Shown here piece by piece: positions 35,137 to 47,600 of a stretch of 64,000 bases of DNA. The DNA comes from Phlebopus portentosus. Its lineage: Eukaryota; Basidiomycota; Agaricomycetes; Boletales; Boletinellaceae. The stretch covers positions 1,488,001-1,552,000 of the forward strand of contig JAYXKI010000002.1 in the NCBI GenBank assembly GCA_037892935.1, in the 5' to 3' direction. Under the pieces are notes generated by a model. That model ran no database searches. It was given only the letters and a program-made list of their open reading frames with translations, and had not been told where the DNA came from. How positions within the stretch are numbered: position 1 is the stretch's first letter; each line of letters begins with the position of its first letter. A program made the position numbers and the translations under genes.

Positions 35137-38100
35137 CTATTGTGAAGGGTTCACAGAGGCGAGCATACGATCCAGACGTTCTTCGACCGTCCAATTGACA
35201 TCAGATTCGGTCTGCAACGAGCCGGAGTGTGAATGCCCAGGAACGTGAGAGGCTTTGGGCTTGATGTTGAAAGTGGCCGCTTCCGTATTACGTGCAAGCT
35301 GTTCAATCAGCCGTGCGATCTGTGCCGAGGAACTATGAAACACCTAGAATTCCCAACAGTTAGGCGACGGCGTAAAATGTCAGACGAGTCACGGAAGCGT
35401 ATCTACCTTCGTTTCTGGCCGGCCGCTACACGACTCTTCCTCCTCGCGTAAGTAGAGATGTTGCTATCCTTTGACCCCGTCCGCGCATGTTCCTTGAAGA
35501 ACAACTGCTCGCTCTCGCTGTCATGTGTAGGCAAGTTCGAATATTCAGAATCCAAGCTACCGCGCCGGGGATAGTATGACTCGGTATCCCCCGCTCTCAG
35601 GCCATTCACAATAGACCTGTAAGTAATCGGTTAATATCGCAACGTTATCAGTGAAATGACGGAAGATCTCACCAAATCGTCTCCCCATTTGCCAGTTCTA
35701 TGACTTCAAGCGCTTGCCCCTCTTCCATTTCCGGAAGACCCTCATCAAGAGGGGTCCGTGGTGGTTCGTAAAGTTCAGGGCTCTGCGCGCTCGCCGTTCT
35801 ATCACCAGTATACATATCATAGCTGGGAATAATGTTTATAAGCGTGAGTTTCGGATCGTCAGCAACACAAGAGGTAAAACACGTACAACGAATCATAGGG
35901 GGACTTTTCCACCGGTGTTTCTGATGTTAGCCTGGATGACGAAAATCGTCCAGAATTGGATAAAGAAAGGGGAGATGGAAGGCTTGGAACAGGCGGAGAT
36001 GGTTCGATGGATTGCCTCTTGGCTTTTGAGGGAGGAGGAGTAGGGATGCGCTCGTGCACCGACCGATTAGATTGTACAGAAACATTGCTCGCCCGCTTGT
36101 AGCTTTTCGTAGTAGGCTTTCTTGATAATGAAGCAAGGTCTGTGGTCGAACCATTCGTGGAAGGGAGGATCAGTGTGCGTCGAAGGACTGTGCTTCGAGC
36201 GTTCCCATGAGCATCGGCAATCTCGCGCACGCGGCGAGGTGCAGCAGGAGGTAAAGGTGACCCCGCGAGCTGACGTGCTGAAGCAGACCTAGAAAGATCC
36301 GCGATAGGCCGCTCAATGAAGACTTCCGGAATCACTGGACTATAAGGGCGAGCCGGAAGACCGGAAGGCTCCTCAGCGGATAAATCTCCGCGATTCCCTG
36401 TCGCAGTCGTTTCAAAGTCCCTCCTTGTAGGAGGCTGAGCACGAGCCAAAATTTCGTCTAGGGTCGACTGATCTAGACCTAGATTTTGAGCAGCCTCGAA
36501 GAATTGCTTCAACGCTGCTGGTTCCGGCGGTGATGATGCAGGCGATGAGGAGGAAGCTGTGATGGTGGGCGTTTCTGTGGGCTGACGAGACAAAGGTGGT
36601 GCTGTTGGTCCATCACGAGCAAAAGCATGAGAAACGCTACCACTCCGCGACAGTAGAGGCACCGAAGACGGTGCCAATTGGAAGCTACGTCTTCCGTTTG
36701 CAGGCGCAGAGAACGATGGTGTATTAGAGGATATGGCCGATGATGAACCGTTCTTATGTTCATGTTCCATGGGACTCGTCGGCTGACCCTTCTTCCGAAA
36801 GCGTGACATGAAGGACTTCAAATTAGGTCCCGCGGATGCAGGCGGAGAAACACTCGAAGCTTTCGAATGGGCATTCAAATCAGTCGTACTAGCTTTGGAA
36901 GGTGTTAAGCTCCTGTTCCCAATCTGAGGAGAACTGGTGAAGGAAGATGACGTATTGTCAAGAGCCCAAGGAGTCACTTCCTCCCCGTTCGGATGAACAT
37001 TCTTGCTTCTCAAGGTATTCCGCAGCCTTCTAGAGAACGACATCTTCACTGAACGCTGAGATTCGTTGTGAGCGGGGTTTAACGGAGAAGTGGGGATAGT
37101 AGGTATCTTGTCTATGCTTGTCGAAGACTGGACAAAGAGAGGGCCAGAAATATCCTGAAGATTGATTTTCTTCTTCGCTATGTGCGGAGAAGACGTAGGA
37201 AAACGTCCTTGCTGGGGCGATCTGCGCAGCTGAGCCATTGCAGCTTCGGTGCGCTCTTGGACTTGACGAATCAGATCGTTATGATCTGCGATATGAACAT
37301 TGTCCGAAGTCATGTTGACCCCACGGTCCGATATAGGCCGGACATTATCTTCATCCTTAGAAGGAACAGGAGACGGCTGAGGCACGTCAAGTCTGTCCTG
37401 TTCCCCGACATTCTGACCTGGTTCCTGTGGGGAAACGGGCTCTGGCTCTGGCTCCGGCAAAGTAGGTACAGGTTCCGGCTCAAGAGAACCGAATAAGATC
37501 TCCGCGAGGTCCTTGTTCCGTCGCCCGGGACTAGAAGTCGGAATTGGCGCGAGGAAGGGAGCAGAAGGAGGTACCGTCTGTACCTCCGTGTCATCGCTGG
37601 CGTCTCGTTCATGCTCCATTAGTTCGGGTGCTGGAATGCTGTCTACAACGGTGTTAAGCAATGCGTTGGCCCTCGCAGTGCTCTCTACATTCGAGGTAAA
37701 AGGCAACCCGGACGCGGGAGCCGGACTCGTCGTCTAAACGTTAACAAGTAATTTAGTTTTCGGTGACAACTGAGAATAAAAATACGCGCCCTGCTTTGCT
37801 GACCACCAATCGAGTGAACAGACGCAGCAGTAGATGGTCGTCGCCGACGAAGCGTTGACGGTGCGCGGACTTCCGAGTTTCTTGAGCGAGCTTCAGCAGC
37901 GTCAAGTAGCTTGCCTTGAATAGTGATCAAGTCCAACTTTGTAAGCCCAGTGAATTGACGCAAAATGTTTGCCGGATCATCCACCGCCAGAACTTGACTA
38001 CTGAACCGAGCTCGGGCAGCACCATTATCAGCAGCAGTCGGGACGTCATGCCAAGCAGGTTCAGCTCTTTCCGGTGAGTAAACAAATTTTGCACCATCAT

Positions 38101-40511
38101 CCTCTGTGGAATGATAGCTCGAGCCTACAGATACGAGCGAGGAACGAGACGAATTGTCCGACGTGGGAGAGATGAATAACGAGCTGCTGCTGTGCTTCTG
38201 CGCAAACGGCGATGTGGGTGGCGTTAACAACGGGGACACGACCCTTTGTTTGCTCCGAGTCTTATCATCAATCGTCGAAGAGACCGACGTTGAGCGTGCA
38301 AGGTCTCGCGACGGAGATGAATCAGAACCGCGGAAGCTGGAATGCTCGGACGTCGGGTCAAAGTCCACGAAAGCAAGAGCTGAAGCTGACAGAATAGAAC
38401 TGCTTGACAGGAATTTTGGACGAATTTCCAGACCTCCTCCATCCAACGAAGTAGCAGGAGAGTATACAGGGCGAGGAGACCGTAAACCGTTGTGAGTCGT
38501 TTCATCATTTGAGTCCTCCACCCGATTCGGACTTTCACCCACACTGGAATTGCTTGGATTCCTAGAATGACCGAGCAAAGTTCCATTTCGTCCAAGAGGA
38601 CGGTAGCTTTGAGTTGATTCTCGACCGGGAACATTCCACGTCACATTTGACGGAGTCGACGGTCGTGAGCCTCCATTCAGAGACTGGAAGGCAGTGTTGT
38701 TGCTCGACAAGGGTGAAGAAGGCCTGCGCCAATGAGAATTGAGTGATGTATGCTCCGAGCCGTTTCTTGGGTTTCCATGACGGTCTCTGACAGACGAGTG
38801 AGGCGATTTAGGCCGAGCGCCATAGGGAGTTGGCGATGTGTTCACGGCCTGTCGAAGCAAGGACGATGTGGGACTCGGGTACTGCGGGGATGATGTCGTT
38901 GTCCTATCCTGCGCAGCTGACGAAGCAGCCGCACGAGGCGTTGTAGACAGAGAACGCACGTCTTCCAGATCCACGTCACGATGAGGTGTTACTGGACGGG
39001 GCATGCCGGGTATGTAACCTGGAACGCGGGGTGCAGGCGACGCCGAACGGCCTGCACGATGCGGAGATTGGGGATGGTAAGCACCTGCAGGACCAGATGT
39101 GTCTTCGTCGGCTAGCCAGGTCATGGTGGATGACTGGATAGTTGGCTCGGTAATCGGCTGAGGCGGGCTGGAATTGTTCTACAGTGACATACGAAAGACA
39201 TAGGTTAATATCAAGACACGGGGACACGGGACAGTGAAGGACGTACGTCATCTGTCGTGACTGCTAGTGGTCTGCTGCCCTCATCTACTACAGCAGCAAT
39301 TCCGTTTTGCTGCGGTGTCCGAGGCACAAGAACCTGGTCATCTGCTTCTTCCTCGATCGTGTCCTCTTCGATCCTTTTGATCGCTTCTTCTAATGACATT
39401 GACATTCGCTGAATCTGCACGCTGGTCAGCTGTCGGCTAAGCCTAAGCGCCGATGGCGCTGGCAGACTACCGAGCCCATCGTCCACAGCAGAAGAGTCCG
39501 ATAAATTCCTTGGTCGGATGAGCGTTGCAGAGACTGGGCTCGAAGATGGACTAGCAGTCGGGGTATTGTTGTTTTCTGGAGTGCTTGAGCGGAGATTTCC
39601 TTCAGAATATGAATCGATCAGAGCATTGGCAATTATTTCCGTTGTCGATTCACTTTGGGTAGACGAAAGAGCACTACGACTGCTGCTGATCGTCCTGTTC
39701 GAAGATTTGCGCATGTATCGCATATCTCTGAGCTGATTACCTGCGAAGAGGTTATTGCTATGGCGTTTGCTAGAGCGAGAAGATGGAGAGCTGGGAGAGA
39801 AGGAAGGATCGGAACCAGTCCCAGAAGACATTCTCGCCGAGGACTGAGTAGACTGGCGAACCGTCGATGACGTTGACGACCCGGCGTCATTAGAGGAGAT
39901 GCTCGAAGAGGACTGCTCGGACCTTACTATCGAGCTTGTAGGCTCCTCAGGAGCGGATGCCTTCGTGGCTTTGGAAGCAAAGCCAGCGCCGTGCGCGCGG
40001 ATTTTACTCAACATATCAAGCAACATGTCTTCCTCTTCTTCCGAGATTTGGTTATCTGCGCCTTTTGCTCTCTGTTCAGCAAAACGGTTTCTCAAATCAT
40101 CCAAGCTATACGGAGTCCCGGTTGAAGCTCGCAGAAGCGTAAATCTCCTAGCCAAGCTGTAAATGTAGATCCGTGAGCACAAAAAGGTTAATCGAATACA
40201 ACATTGTCAGCCACATACTCGGGAAAAATCAAACTAGTTCTAAAGTCGCTCTCTGGAGGTAATGAAGGGGGATCTAGAGGAGGATGGATCTGTACGTGCT
40301 GAGTGATGATCGGAAATGGCGGGTGGAGACGCGAGGTCGAGGCAACGCTGTAGGCTGGTGCAGACGCAGGCAGCTCTGTGCGCTTCGCGTCAGACTTTCT
40401 TCTGTATAATGTGGGTGATATCAAACGGACACGCGAGGAGGGGAGCAAGAAGATCAGTCAACGCGGGGAACACGCTACACGGGAAGGCGACACTGACCTA
40501 AAGCGGTACAT
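35137..40511 (-). CDS. Very long Ser/Pro-rich conserved basidiomycete protein, function unknown
   Basis: I place the start at the ATG at 40511: MYRFR splices to RKSDAKRTELPASAPAY, and the next block is DFRTSLIFPE. The first conserved domain reads LARRFTLLRASTGTPYSLDD, then LRNRFAEQRAKGADNQISEE and EEDMLLDMLSKIRAHG. A very long Ser/Thr/Pro-rich disordered middle follows (about 39900 down to 35900), with one helical island KLDLITIQGKLLDAAEARSR. The C-terminus is conserved: EVIELANGETIWSIVNGLR, QLFFKEHARTGSKD, and VFHSSSAQIARLIEQLAR, ending in SVNPSQ at 35137-35139. I recall this layout (N-terminal RRF..LR, C-terminal GETIW-SIVNGLR) from many basidiomycete genomes, without a function. Its many SP/TP sites suggest kinase control. 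It may be a signalling or polarity scaffold, but nothing proves it. Confidence 0.75.
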
Positions 40512-41132
40512 CGTGATTACACTTCACCTCGCCGAAAACACGTTGACTTGGGTTCGGCGGTGGGTTACAGAGAGCTGCAAACACGCGATTACAGGTAAGA
40601 GAAGCTGAGAGAGATGACGATAGGGTATCAAGTAACGACTGTTTGAAACGAGGTAGACGCGAGCTTGAGAAACGCGAGGCAGGATGATGCTGATATTAGC
40701 GAGAATAGAAAAAGGGCATGAGGATCCGAAAAAGGAGTGGTTTTGGTTTGGCTTTTTTTATTGTACAAGAGTAGTGTTGACGACGACGACGAGAGCAACG
40801 ACAATAGTGATGAAGATGGACGACGAAAGCAGGGCAGTATCAGTTGCGGTGCTCAAAGCTGATGATGACCGCAGATGCAGCGCCAGCCCATCCACCAGGG
40901 AACCAGAGAAGGAGGTGAGCCGAAAAACGTGTTACTTAGATCTGATGCCAGTTACTTTATCCGGTAAGTCCTGATCGTCCCTTTTATTATCACTTTTTAC
41001 GTAATCGAATAACAATAAATTCATAGACAACACAGAATACGATAGCATTCATTCAGTCAGTTAGTAGTCCCTTTTTGGCGTGTCTGGGCCTCCCCGTAAG
41101 TAAAGCAATATTATTTACATCGATCCTAATTC
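40512..41132. other. Intergenic region, no gene seen
   Basis: Lies between the 5' end of the long Ser-rich gene and the 3' end of the E2 gene, both on the minus strand. It contains a short GAC-type repeat near 40780-40800. I see no gene or RNA. Confidence 0.55.
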
Positions 41133-42019
41133 TCACTTCTTTGTCCATTCTGCTGCCGTAGCATTGAACTGAGCCGGATTATCTTTCAGAACCTGGGAAT
41201 AATCTAATCAGCGAAGATGTAGATATCGAGAATTTGAGGCCCAATACCAAAGCAATATCTGGTTCAAATGGATCATCCACCTTCGGGTTATTCAGTTTCT
41301 CTTGAATCGCGGCAAGCACTGCGAGATATCCTCAGCGATCAGCTACATTTGATCTATCCTGGCCATCATTCACATACCAGATTTCAGTGTCATAGAAGGC
41401 CTCCACTATTACAATCGCTAGAGTATTAGGCTCCACCAACCTGCTGATAGCTCTCGAGACAGACCTCATCACGAAGAATACCCAAACAGACTTGTCCCTG
41501 CTCGTTTATCCCAGGATGATAGATGCGGGTAGTAAACTTGAACTGCATACAGCCTGTTGAGATTGGTCTCGTGTGACACTCGATATATACATACCACGGG
41601 AGGTTTGAAAGGGAAGTCCTCTGGGAAGTCTAGCTCAAAGTTGAACTTTCCACCTTTGTACGGGGTATCGCTCTTTCGCAACCGGTTAGATCTGAAATAG
41701 AAGATATGAAGAATAGAATGATGTACCGCTCCCTCCATGAATCCATGCCATGATCGAAGGTCACTTTCCGACTTTGGGGAAGCGTACACACCCTAATGAA
41801 ATGCATAAAAAAGCATGGCACACGTATATTAAGGGGCCAACATACAGCGATTGGATCTGCTTCGAGATCTTGCATATCCTAGACCTCAGTTCATGAGACG
41901 CAATCCTGGATGGTTATCACAAAACAAACCTTCCCGATACGCCTAGAGCCTCTTAGATGAGCATAGCATCGGAAATGCATTATAGATATCGCTACATACC
42001 TGATACATTTTGCCGACAT
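41133..42019 (-). CDS. Ubiquitin-conjugating enzyme E2 (UBC4/5-like fold) with HPG in place of HPN
   Basis: Carries activated ubiquitin on a cysteine and passes it on with E3 ligases. The exons give MSAKCIR, RIGK, DMQDLEADPIA, GVYASPKSESDLRSWHGFM, then SDTPYKGGKFNFELDFPEDF with PFKPPV, then FKFTTRIYHPGINEQGQVCL. These are followed by GILRDE, WRPSMTLKSGYLAVLAAIQE, KLNNPKVDDPFEPDIAL, and FNATAAEWTKK, stop at 41133-41135. The active Cys is in GQVCLGIL. The usual HPN tripeptide, whose Asn helps isopeptide formation, reads HPG. I recall similar HPG E2s in other fungi, so this is probably a subfamily trait. The gene has about seven introns and a 13-nt second exon (41930-41942). It shares a 147-base promoter with BRE2. 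Confidence 0.88.
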
Positions 42020-42166
42020 GCTGCAACTCAGATGATAGTAGTGGTTAAGGAGGACCGCCGCGATTGGCCGTCACAACAACTGTTGAGGCTTCGGCACGTG
42101 ATCCAATAATTCCTCCAAGTTAATTTGCGTGTTTTCGATGCAGATGGCCGTTCTTGTATTCCAACC
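42020..42166. promoter_or_regulatory. Compact bidirectional promoter, E2 / BRE2, with CCAAT and CACGTG
   Basis: Only 147 bases separate the two start codons. An inverted CCAAT (ATTGG) is at 42063-42067, CACGTG at 42095-42100, and a direct CCAAT at 42103-42107. This spacing suits a HAP-complex plus bHLH factor acting on both genes. Inferred from sequence. Confidence 0.6.
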
Positions 42167-44368
42167 ATGATTGCAAGGGAAGAGTCTATCCCTCCAGACG
42201 CTTCCGCGGCGTCTACTCCCGGCCCTACGACTCACAATGACACTCCGCCACCATCAGCCAAAAAGCGAAAACACGCTGCGATCAGTGGCTCCGCGAATCG
42301 ATCCAATGCTGCTTCCCCCGCGCCGATGGATCCCGCATATGCAGGCGCACAAGCGGCGGGAGCCAGCGTCCTTCCTACGACCGACTCGAGTAGTCTCGTA
42401 GACAACCGACCGCGCCTGACAGTATCGCGACCTCCAGTGTTCGTACCAATCAGCGAAGGCTCAAAATACCATACCACCGAGCAAGTCGCAGTCAACCGAC
42501 TCGGTTTTAGATACATACCTGCTGGTCTCTCAGAGCCAGGCTCGAGACTCGCATATCGAACAATAGAGAGCTATCCTCCCGGATACGTACGCGCAAGCTG
42601 GGAAGATCGCAGTCACTTCGTGAAAGTCACGACGGACGGGTTAGGACTCTGCGGCGAGAAGGGATACCGGAGCGCGCGCCTTAATGTACCTGTACGCGAA
42701 GGAAAATGGTACTTGGAAGTCAAAGTAGAGCTCGGAGGAGGCGATAGACCTCCAGATAGTAATTTAAAGGAAGGCGCGTATGTCCGACTCGGCTGGGGAA
42801 GACGGGAGGCTGGACTGAATTGTCCCGTTGGTCTCGACGGGTACAGCTATGGATACCGAGACAAAGACGGACGGAAAGTCACGCTTTCGCGACCTCGCCC
42901 GTATGGCGAGAAATATGGAACCGGGGATGTCATTGGATTGTACATTTCGCTCCCGCCCGGGCGCAAGCCAAAGGCGAATGACCTGAACGACCCAGCGAAC
43001 CTAAAACGCGAGCGGATAGCCATCGACTTCAAGGGTCAAGCGTACTTTGAATCCGTCGAATATCCTCAATCAAAAGAGATGATTGCTCTTATGGACTCGT
43101 CAACCTATAAAGCCAAGGACACATCTTCCGTGCCCTCTTCCGCAAAGAAATCTGCAACAGTGAAAAACCTCCCGGAGCGCGGACGGGGAAACAAACCACC
43201 TGCAGAACCCGCACCACTGCAGCCTCTCCCAGTTCTCCGAGGGTCCAATATCGCATTCTTTGTCAATGGACGATGCCAGGGGATAGCATTTCAAGATCTA
43301 TTCGACTATTTACAACTACGGACGAAACCATCTGCGCGGAACCAGCGTAGTCGGAGACGATTACGAGAAGGCTACGTTGAACATACGGAGAACCCCTTCG
43401 ACGACGGCACGCTTGGTTATTATCCCTTCATATCCCTCTTCAACGGCGCACGAGTACGAATCAACGCAGGACCGGATTTCGAATTTCCTCCTCCAATGGA
43501 TATCGAAGGCGTACACGACCCAGACTCTGCAGACACGAAGGCACGCACCTGGCGTCCCTTGTGTGAACGATACGCAGAGTTTATGCAGGAACAGCGGGAA
43601 CTCGATGCGCGAGACGAGGCCGAAGCGCAAAGAAAGGCACAGGAAATGCAAGACGCTCCTAAGCCACAGAGGAAGGAACGTGCTGTGTCTGACCATCCTA
43701 GATCGAGTCGACCGCCTACGCAGCATCCCAGACCACAAAGGGTGCATCCGAAAGTGCCATTGTCGGCAATTCCATCACCGAAACCTGTGTCTTCTCCTGC
43801 GCCAGTTGAGCTGACGAGCCCACTAGTAGCTCAAGGCCCATCACCGCCTGAAGTCAAGTTACGGCCCGATGTCTCAACTCCTACTCCTGTGGAGCACCGA
43901 CAGCCGTCACCCTTTGAGCCTACACCTGCATCTGCACCTGATCCCGAAACTGCGCAGGAAGAAGCACCAGCGGAAGCATCCACATCACAAGCAGGAGCAG
44001 CAGCAGCAGAACCAACAGCAGAAATGACAGAGCACGAGAAAAAGCTCGAAGCACGTCGTCAACGCAAACGCGAACTCGAAAGAGCTCGGCGCGCCAAGAA
44101 ACGAGAGGAGAGGCTCGCGCTCAAGAAGCAGGAAGAGGACCAAAAACAGGCAGCTGCTGTCCTTGCCGCTGCTTTTGCCGCCATCTCTGCTGCTGGCTTA
44201 CCGGGCATCAACATGAACAATTTGAATATTGGTACTTTACCTAATATTGGTACTTTACCTACCGGACAAACAGCAGAGACTTCGCATGCTGAACCGTTCC
44301 CTGATCCTGACCCTACTGAACCTGTCCGGTCCGATAATTCTGCTACGAATCACGACAATCATGACTGA
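42167..44368 (+). CDS. BRE2: COMPASS (Set1 complex) subunit with SPRY domain, Bre2/Ash2
   Basis: Part of the histone H3K4 methyltransferase complex in the nucleus. The ATG at 42167 opens one uninterrupted exon, unlike almost every other gene here. Residues about 95-130 hold RPPVFVPISEGSKYHTTEQV. The SPRY domain follows: YVRASWEDRSHFVKVTTDGL, CGEKGYRSARLNVPVREGKW, YVRLGWGRREAGLNCPVGLD and GYRDKDG, and it closes after a long insertion with GYYPFISLFNGARVRINAGP. The insertion is basic (RKPKANDLNDPANLKRERIA). The C-terminal third is Pro-rich, then a highly charged helix (KKLEARRQRKRELERARRAK), then a short tandem repeat NIGTLP NIGTLP (near 44227-44262). A winged-helix or PHD domain of animal Ash2L is not present, as usual in fungi. 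Stop 44366-44368. Confidence 0.9.
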   Translation: MIAREESIPPDASAASTPGPTTHNDTPPPSAKKRKHAAISGSANRSNAASPAPMDPAYAGAQAAGASVLPTTDSSSLVDNRPRLTVSRPPVFVPISEGSKYHTTEQVAVNRLGFRYIPAGLSEPGSRLAYRTIESYPPGYVRASWEDRSHFVKVTTDGLGLCGEKGYRSARLNVPVREGKWYLEVKVELGGGDRPPDSNLKEGAYVRLGWGRREAGLNCPVGLDGYSYGYRDKDGRKVTLSRPRPYGEKYGTGDVIGLYISLPPGRKPKANDLNDPANLKRERIAIDFKGQAYFESVEYPQSKEMIALMDSSTYKAKDTSSVPSSAKKSATVKNLPERGRGNKPPAEPAPLQPLPVLRGSNIAFFVNGRCQGIAFQDLFDYLQLRTKPSARNQRSRRRLREGYVEHTENPFDDGTLGYYPFISLFNGARVRINAGPDFEFPPPMDIEGVHDPDSADTKARTWRPLCERYAEFMQEQRELDARDEAEAQRKAQEMQDAPKPQRKERAVSDHPRSSRPPTQHPRPQRVHPKVPLSAIPSPKPVSSPAPVELTSPLVAQGPSPPEVKLRPDVSTPTPVEHRQPSPFEPTPASAPDPETAQEEAPAEASTSQAGAAAAEPTAEMTEHEKKLEARRQRKRELERARRAKKREERLALKKQEEDQKQAAAVLAAAFAAISAAGLPGINMNNLNIGTLPNIGTLPTGQTAETSHAEPFPDPDPTEPVRSDNSATNHDNHD

Positions 44369-44624
44369 CACGGACATGGACACGCAATATTAGTTTTATG
44401 TATGTCTTTCGCTGCGATGTTTGTGCATTTGCTGTAATCGTAGATTAGAGTGCTATTGCACGACAAAATCTTGCTATCCAATTCCACTTTTTCCGGGTAG
44501 ACGTTATATGATACGACACGTTATTACAACTGATAGATATTTCAAAATATTCAGTGGAAGGGGTTTGAACGAAAGCAAGGTTAAGAAAGCGAATTAATCA
44601 ATGGGCGAGAGAAGCTATCGGTTT

Positions 44625-47600
44625 TCATTGCCAGCATGGCGCAGGTGCTTTTACGGGATAACTAGACATTTGGTTTTCAGCATTTTTGCCAGTAATCTAA
44701 ACAATATAGATATTTACCCAATGGTCGTTCCGTTACCTTTTTCCTTCTCGATGCGCAGCTCGAATATTAAATTGTCACTGGTATCGTATTCAACAATACA
44801 GTAATTCCTTCGGCCCATGACAACCTTGCTATTATTTGTCGAGCCGTCTGTGTCATGGGTGAAAACAGGTGCCTGGAAGATGAGCCACAATAAATATCAT
44901 CTTTCTCCGCAATCAAGTGAGATTTATGTACCATTCCTTCATCTATCTCAGCATAATGGAGCGTCTGGTGTGTTTTGGTAGATCGATGTGTAACGAGCGA
45001 AAGCACAGCGCTGGGAGGACTACAACGACCTTGAGAAAAAAGAACACTCGCCAAGAAAACTTGGTACGCTTACGGGGTGTTGACTATCGCACCTAGTAAG
45101 ACACCGGGGGTAAGGACGAGACACGAGTTCAAGTATAAGAAGCTGACGTACTCGTGATCACGTTCAACATATACCGATGATCAGCGTTCTGCGGCACATC
45201 GGTGCCTTTCTTCTCTCGAACCAAGGTCTTGAAGTGGCCGACGGCCGCACAATGGACGTCTCCAGACAGGAAAGTGACGCGTGTATGCGTCCTACGGGCG
45301 AATTCGGCGAAGTTGATGACGAAGCTGTTCCGTTCTTGCTTGTGGCCTTTGGCTGTCCAGTGATCATTCTAGAGAAGACGTTGAACAAAGCTCAAAGCGG
45401 CTTTAGAGCGTATCGAAACTCACGAGGTCGTCTAGAAGCTCAGCGTCTGCATTGAACTTGTTGACGAAGCCGCCAACCTTCGTGGAACCCCGTTTACCCA
45501 TGACCACAAGCGGGTTGAGTTTTGACTCAAGAATGCTCTCAAGGAAGTTCAATCGTGGGTATGCGATAGGAATCCCGATTTGGACCACTAAGTGCTGGAC
45601 TTGAGGAGGGAGCCGATAGAGCCTATCGAAAATCTTCTTGTACGTATATTGGCTGCACACCTGATCTTTGCGTCGCTCGGCCCTGGTCACATCATGAAAA
45701 CAGAGACAAACGCTCATACGAGGTCCTGCTTACCTGCAATCAAGCAACAGTATGTAGATGTTTGGCCCCAAGTATGACAGAAACGAGTGCGAAGGGTAAG
45801 GAATGTAAGGCCCTTGCTGGCCAATAATTATAGATTTGTTTGAATGGGCCCCGTAACGATCGTCAGTTCCATCGACCTCGACTAAATTAATGTGAAAGAT
45901 GTCCTTCTATTCAATGAATATTATCTCTACGCTCACCATTAATGAAACACTGGAATAGAAGAAAGAAGAAATATCCTCGAGAACCAATCCTGCTTTGGGT
46001 TAGAGAGCTAGTAATGTTTCCTCAGCGACACAACCTACGTGCTAAACACAGATGAACGCTGCAAATCCTCGGGATCTAGACATCAGGTCAGTTGCCGCGT
46101 ACATTGTTTTCTGGTCCATCTGGGCTCACTCACAGCTTCCAAAACCATCAATCTAGCTCAGCGGTTAGTCAGCTTGTTGGACACACAGAGAAGTTAGTTC
46201 ATACCAAGTCTATTGAAATCGATATGAGCGCGTTAAATAAACGACTAACATGAGAACGTACCATGGTCATCTATACATAAGGATCTGTTCAATGCCTGGT
46301 TAAGACGAAAGCGTAGTCATCTTACCTAGCATGTTCAACTGGGGTCTATATGTGTAACGTGAGTCAATATTTGACCATCACTCAGCTGAATTACGTACAT
46401 TTGAGCAGTCGCCCTTGCAAAGGCTCCTGCTTGGAAAATGCGGCAATAGTGATTGAAGAGAAAACGGTCTTAATAGCAAGAGGCAAGGTCAACGTAATTC
46501 GTTGGGGGCCGATAGATTCCCCATACCGATAGCAGTCCTCATCTCAAGCGTAATTTGGTGCTTCACCTTCAACTCCGGTCTTGGCAGGGTGAGCCATTCT
46601 TGCATTTCCGGTTCACGGACCAACCTTGAGGGTTCGGCAAGTCCATGCTTCAGAACGGCAAGAAATCTGAGCTATACTTGACTTACCCATCGCAGTAAAT
46701 CTGGTCCCCGCCTCCTACTAACACGTGGAAGGGGGCCTCTTCGTGTTTCTTGAGAAGGTCAATCCAGACGGGATCATAACCACTGTCAAATCCCGGCCCG
46801 CGAAAGTCATCTGGGTTGACACCGGCACTGAAGCCATTGCACTTTTTTGAAGATCAGTAAGAACTCCATGAAGTTCAAGATAAAAACGTTACAGAATAGG
46901 CCGCCCATCGCATATTCTGATGTCTCCCCGGCACGAAGAACTCGAGCTTCTGACCGTCATTAATTGAATATTTGACCGCCATATCATGCTAAACAAGAGC
47001 ATATGATTAACACAATAAGAATCAAGAAGAGTTTGAAGACTGACTTCGCTCAAGGAAATTTGAATCATAAACCTCCAGAACGTGTAAGTCCTGTGAGATA
47101 ATTGTCAACAATTCGTGAACAACTCTAAAGCATCGCACGACAAAACAGACCTTCCTTTGGGGTCTTCATACACCCAAATTTCATGGCCCGGAACGGTCTC
47201 CTTCCGAGCAGTACTGCTGTGCATTGGCGCTCCGTTCGCATCCAGTAAAGCTGCTGCTGAGCGAGGATCCGCGGGATGTGGCAACAAATCATAGGAACGG
47301 CCTTTGCCCGTCATGCGAGAGGCTGATCTCGCCAGTCCTACCACCTGCTGCGGGTCCCACTCATACGTGAGCATAGGGTGCGGTTCGTAGATAGATGTGG
47401 CATCCGAAGCTAATTGTACAAGATAAACGGTCTTCATGCACCCAGTAAAATGATATACTTACACGCTATCATGCATGCGCCATGCCAAATCCCTTTCTCG
47501 TCGATAGTATCATAGCGTAGCATAGGCCTATGCAAAGTCGCAGTTAGGTCCATGAAATGAGAACAGCATTATGCTAATTCACCCAACCATCAACTGCAGG

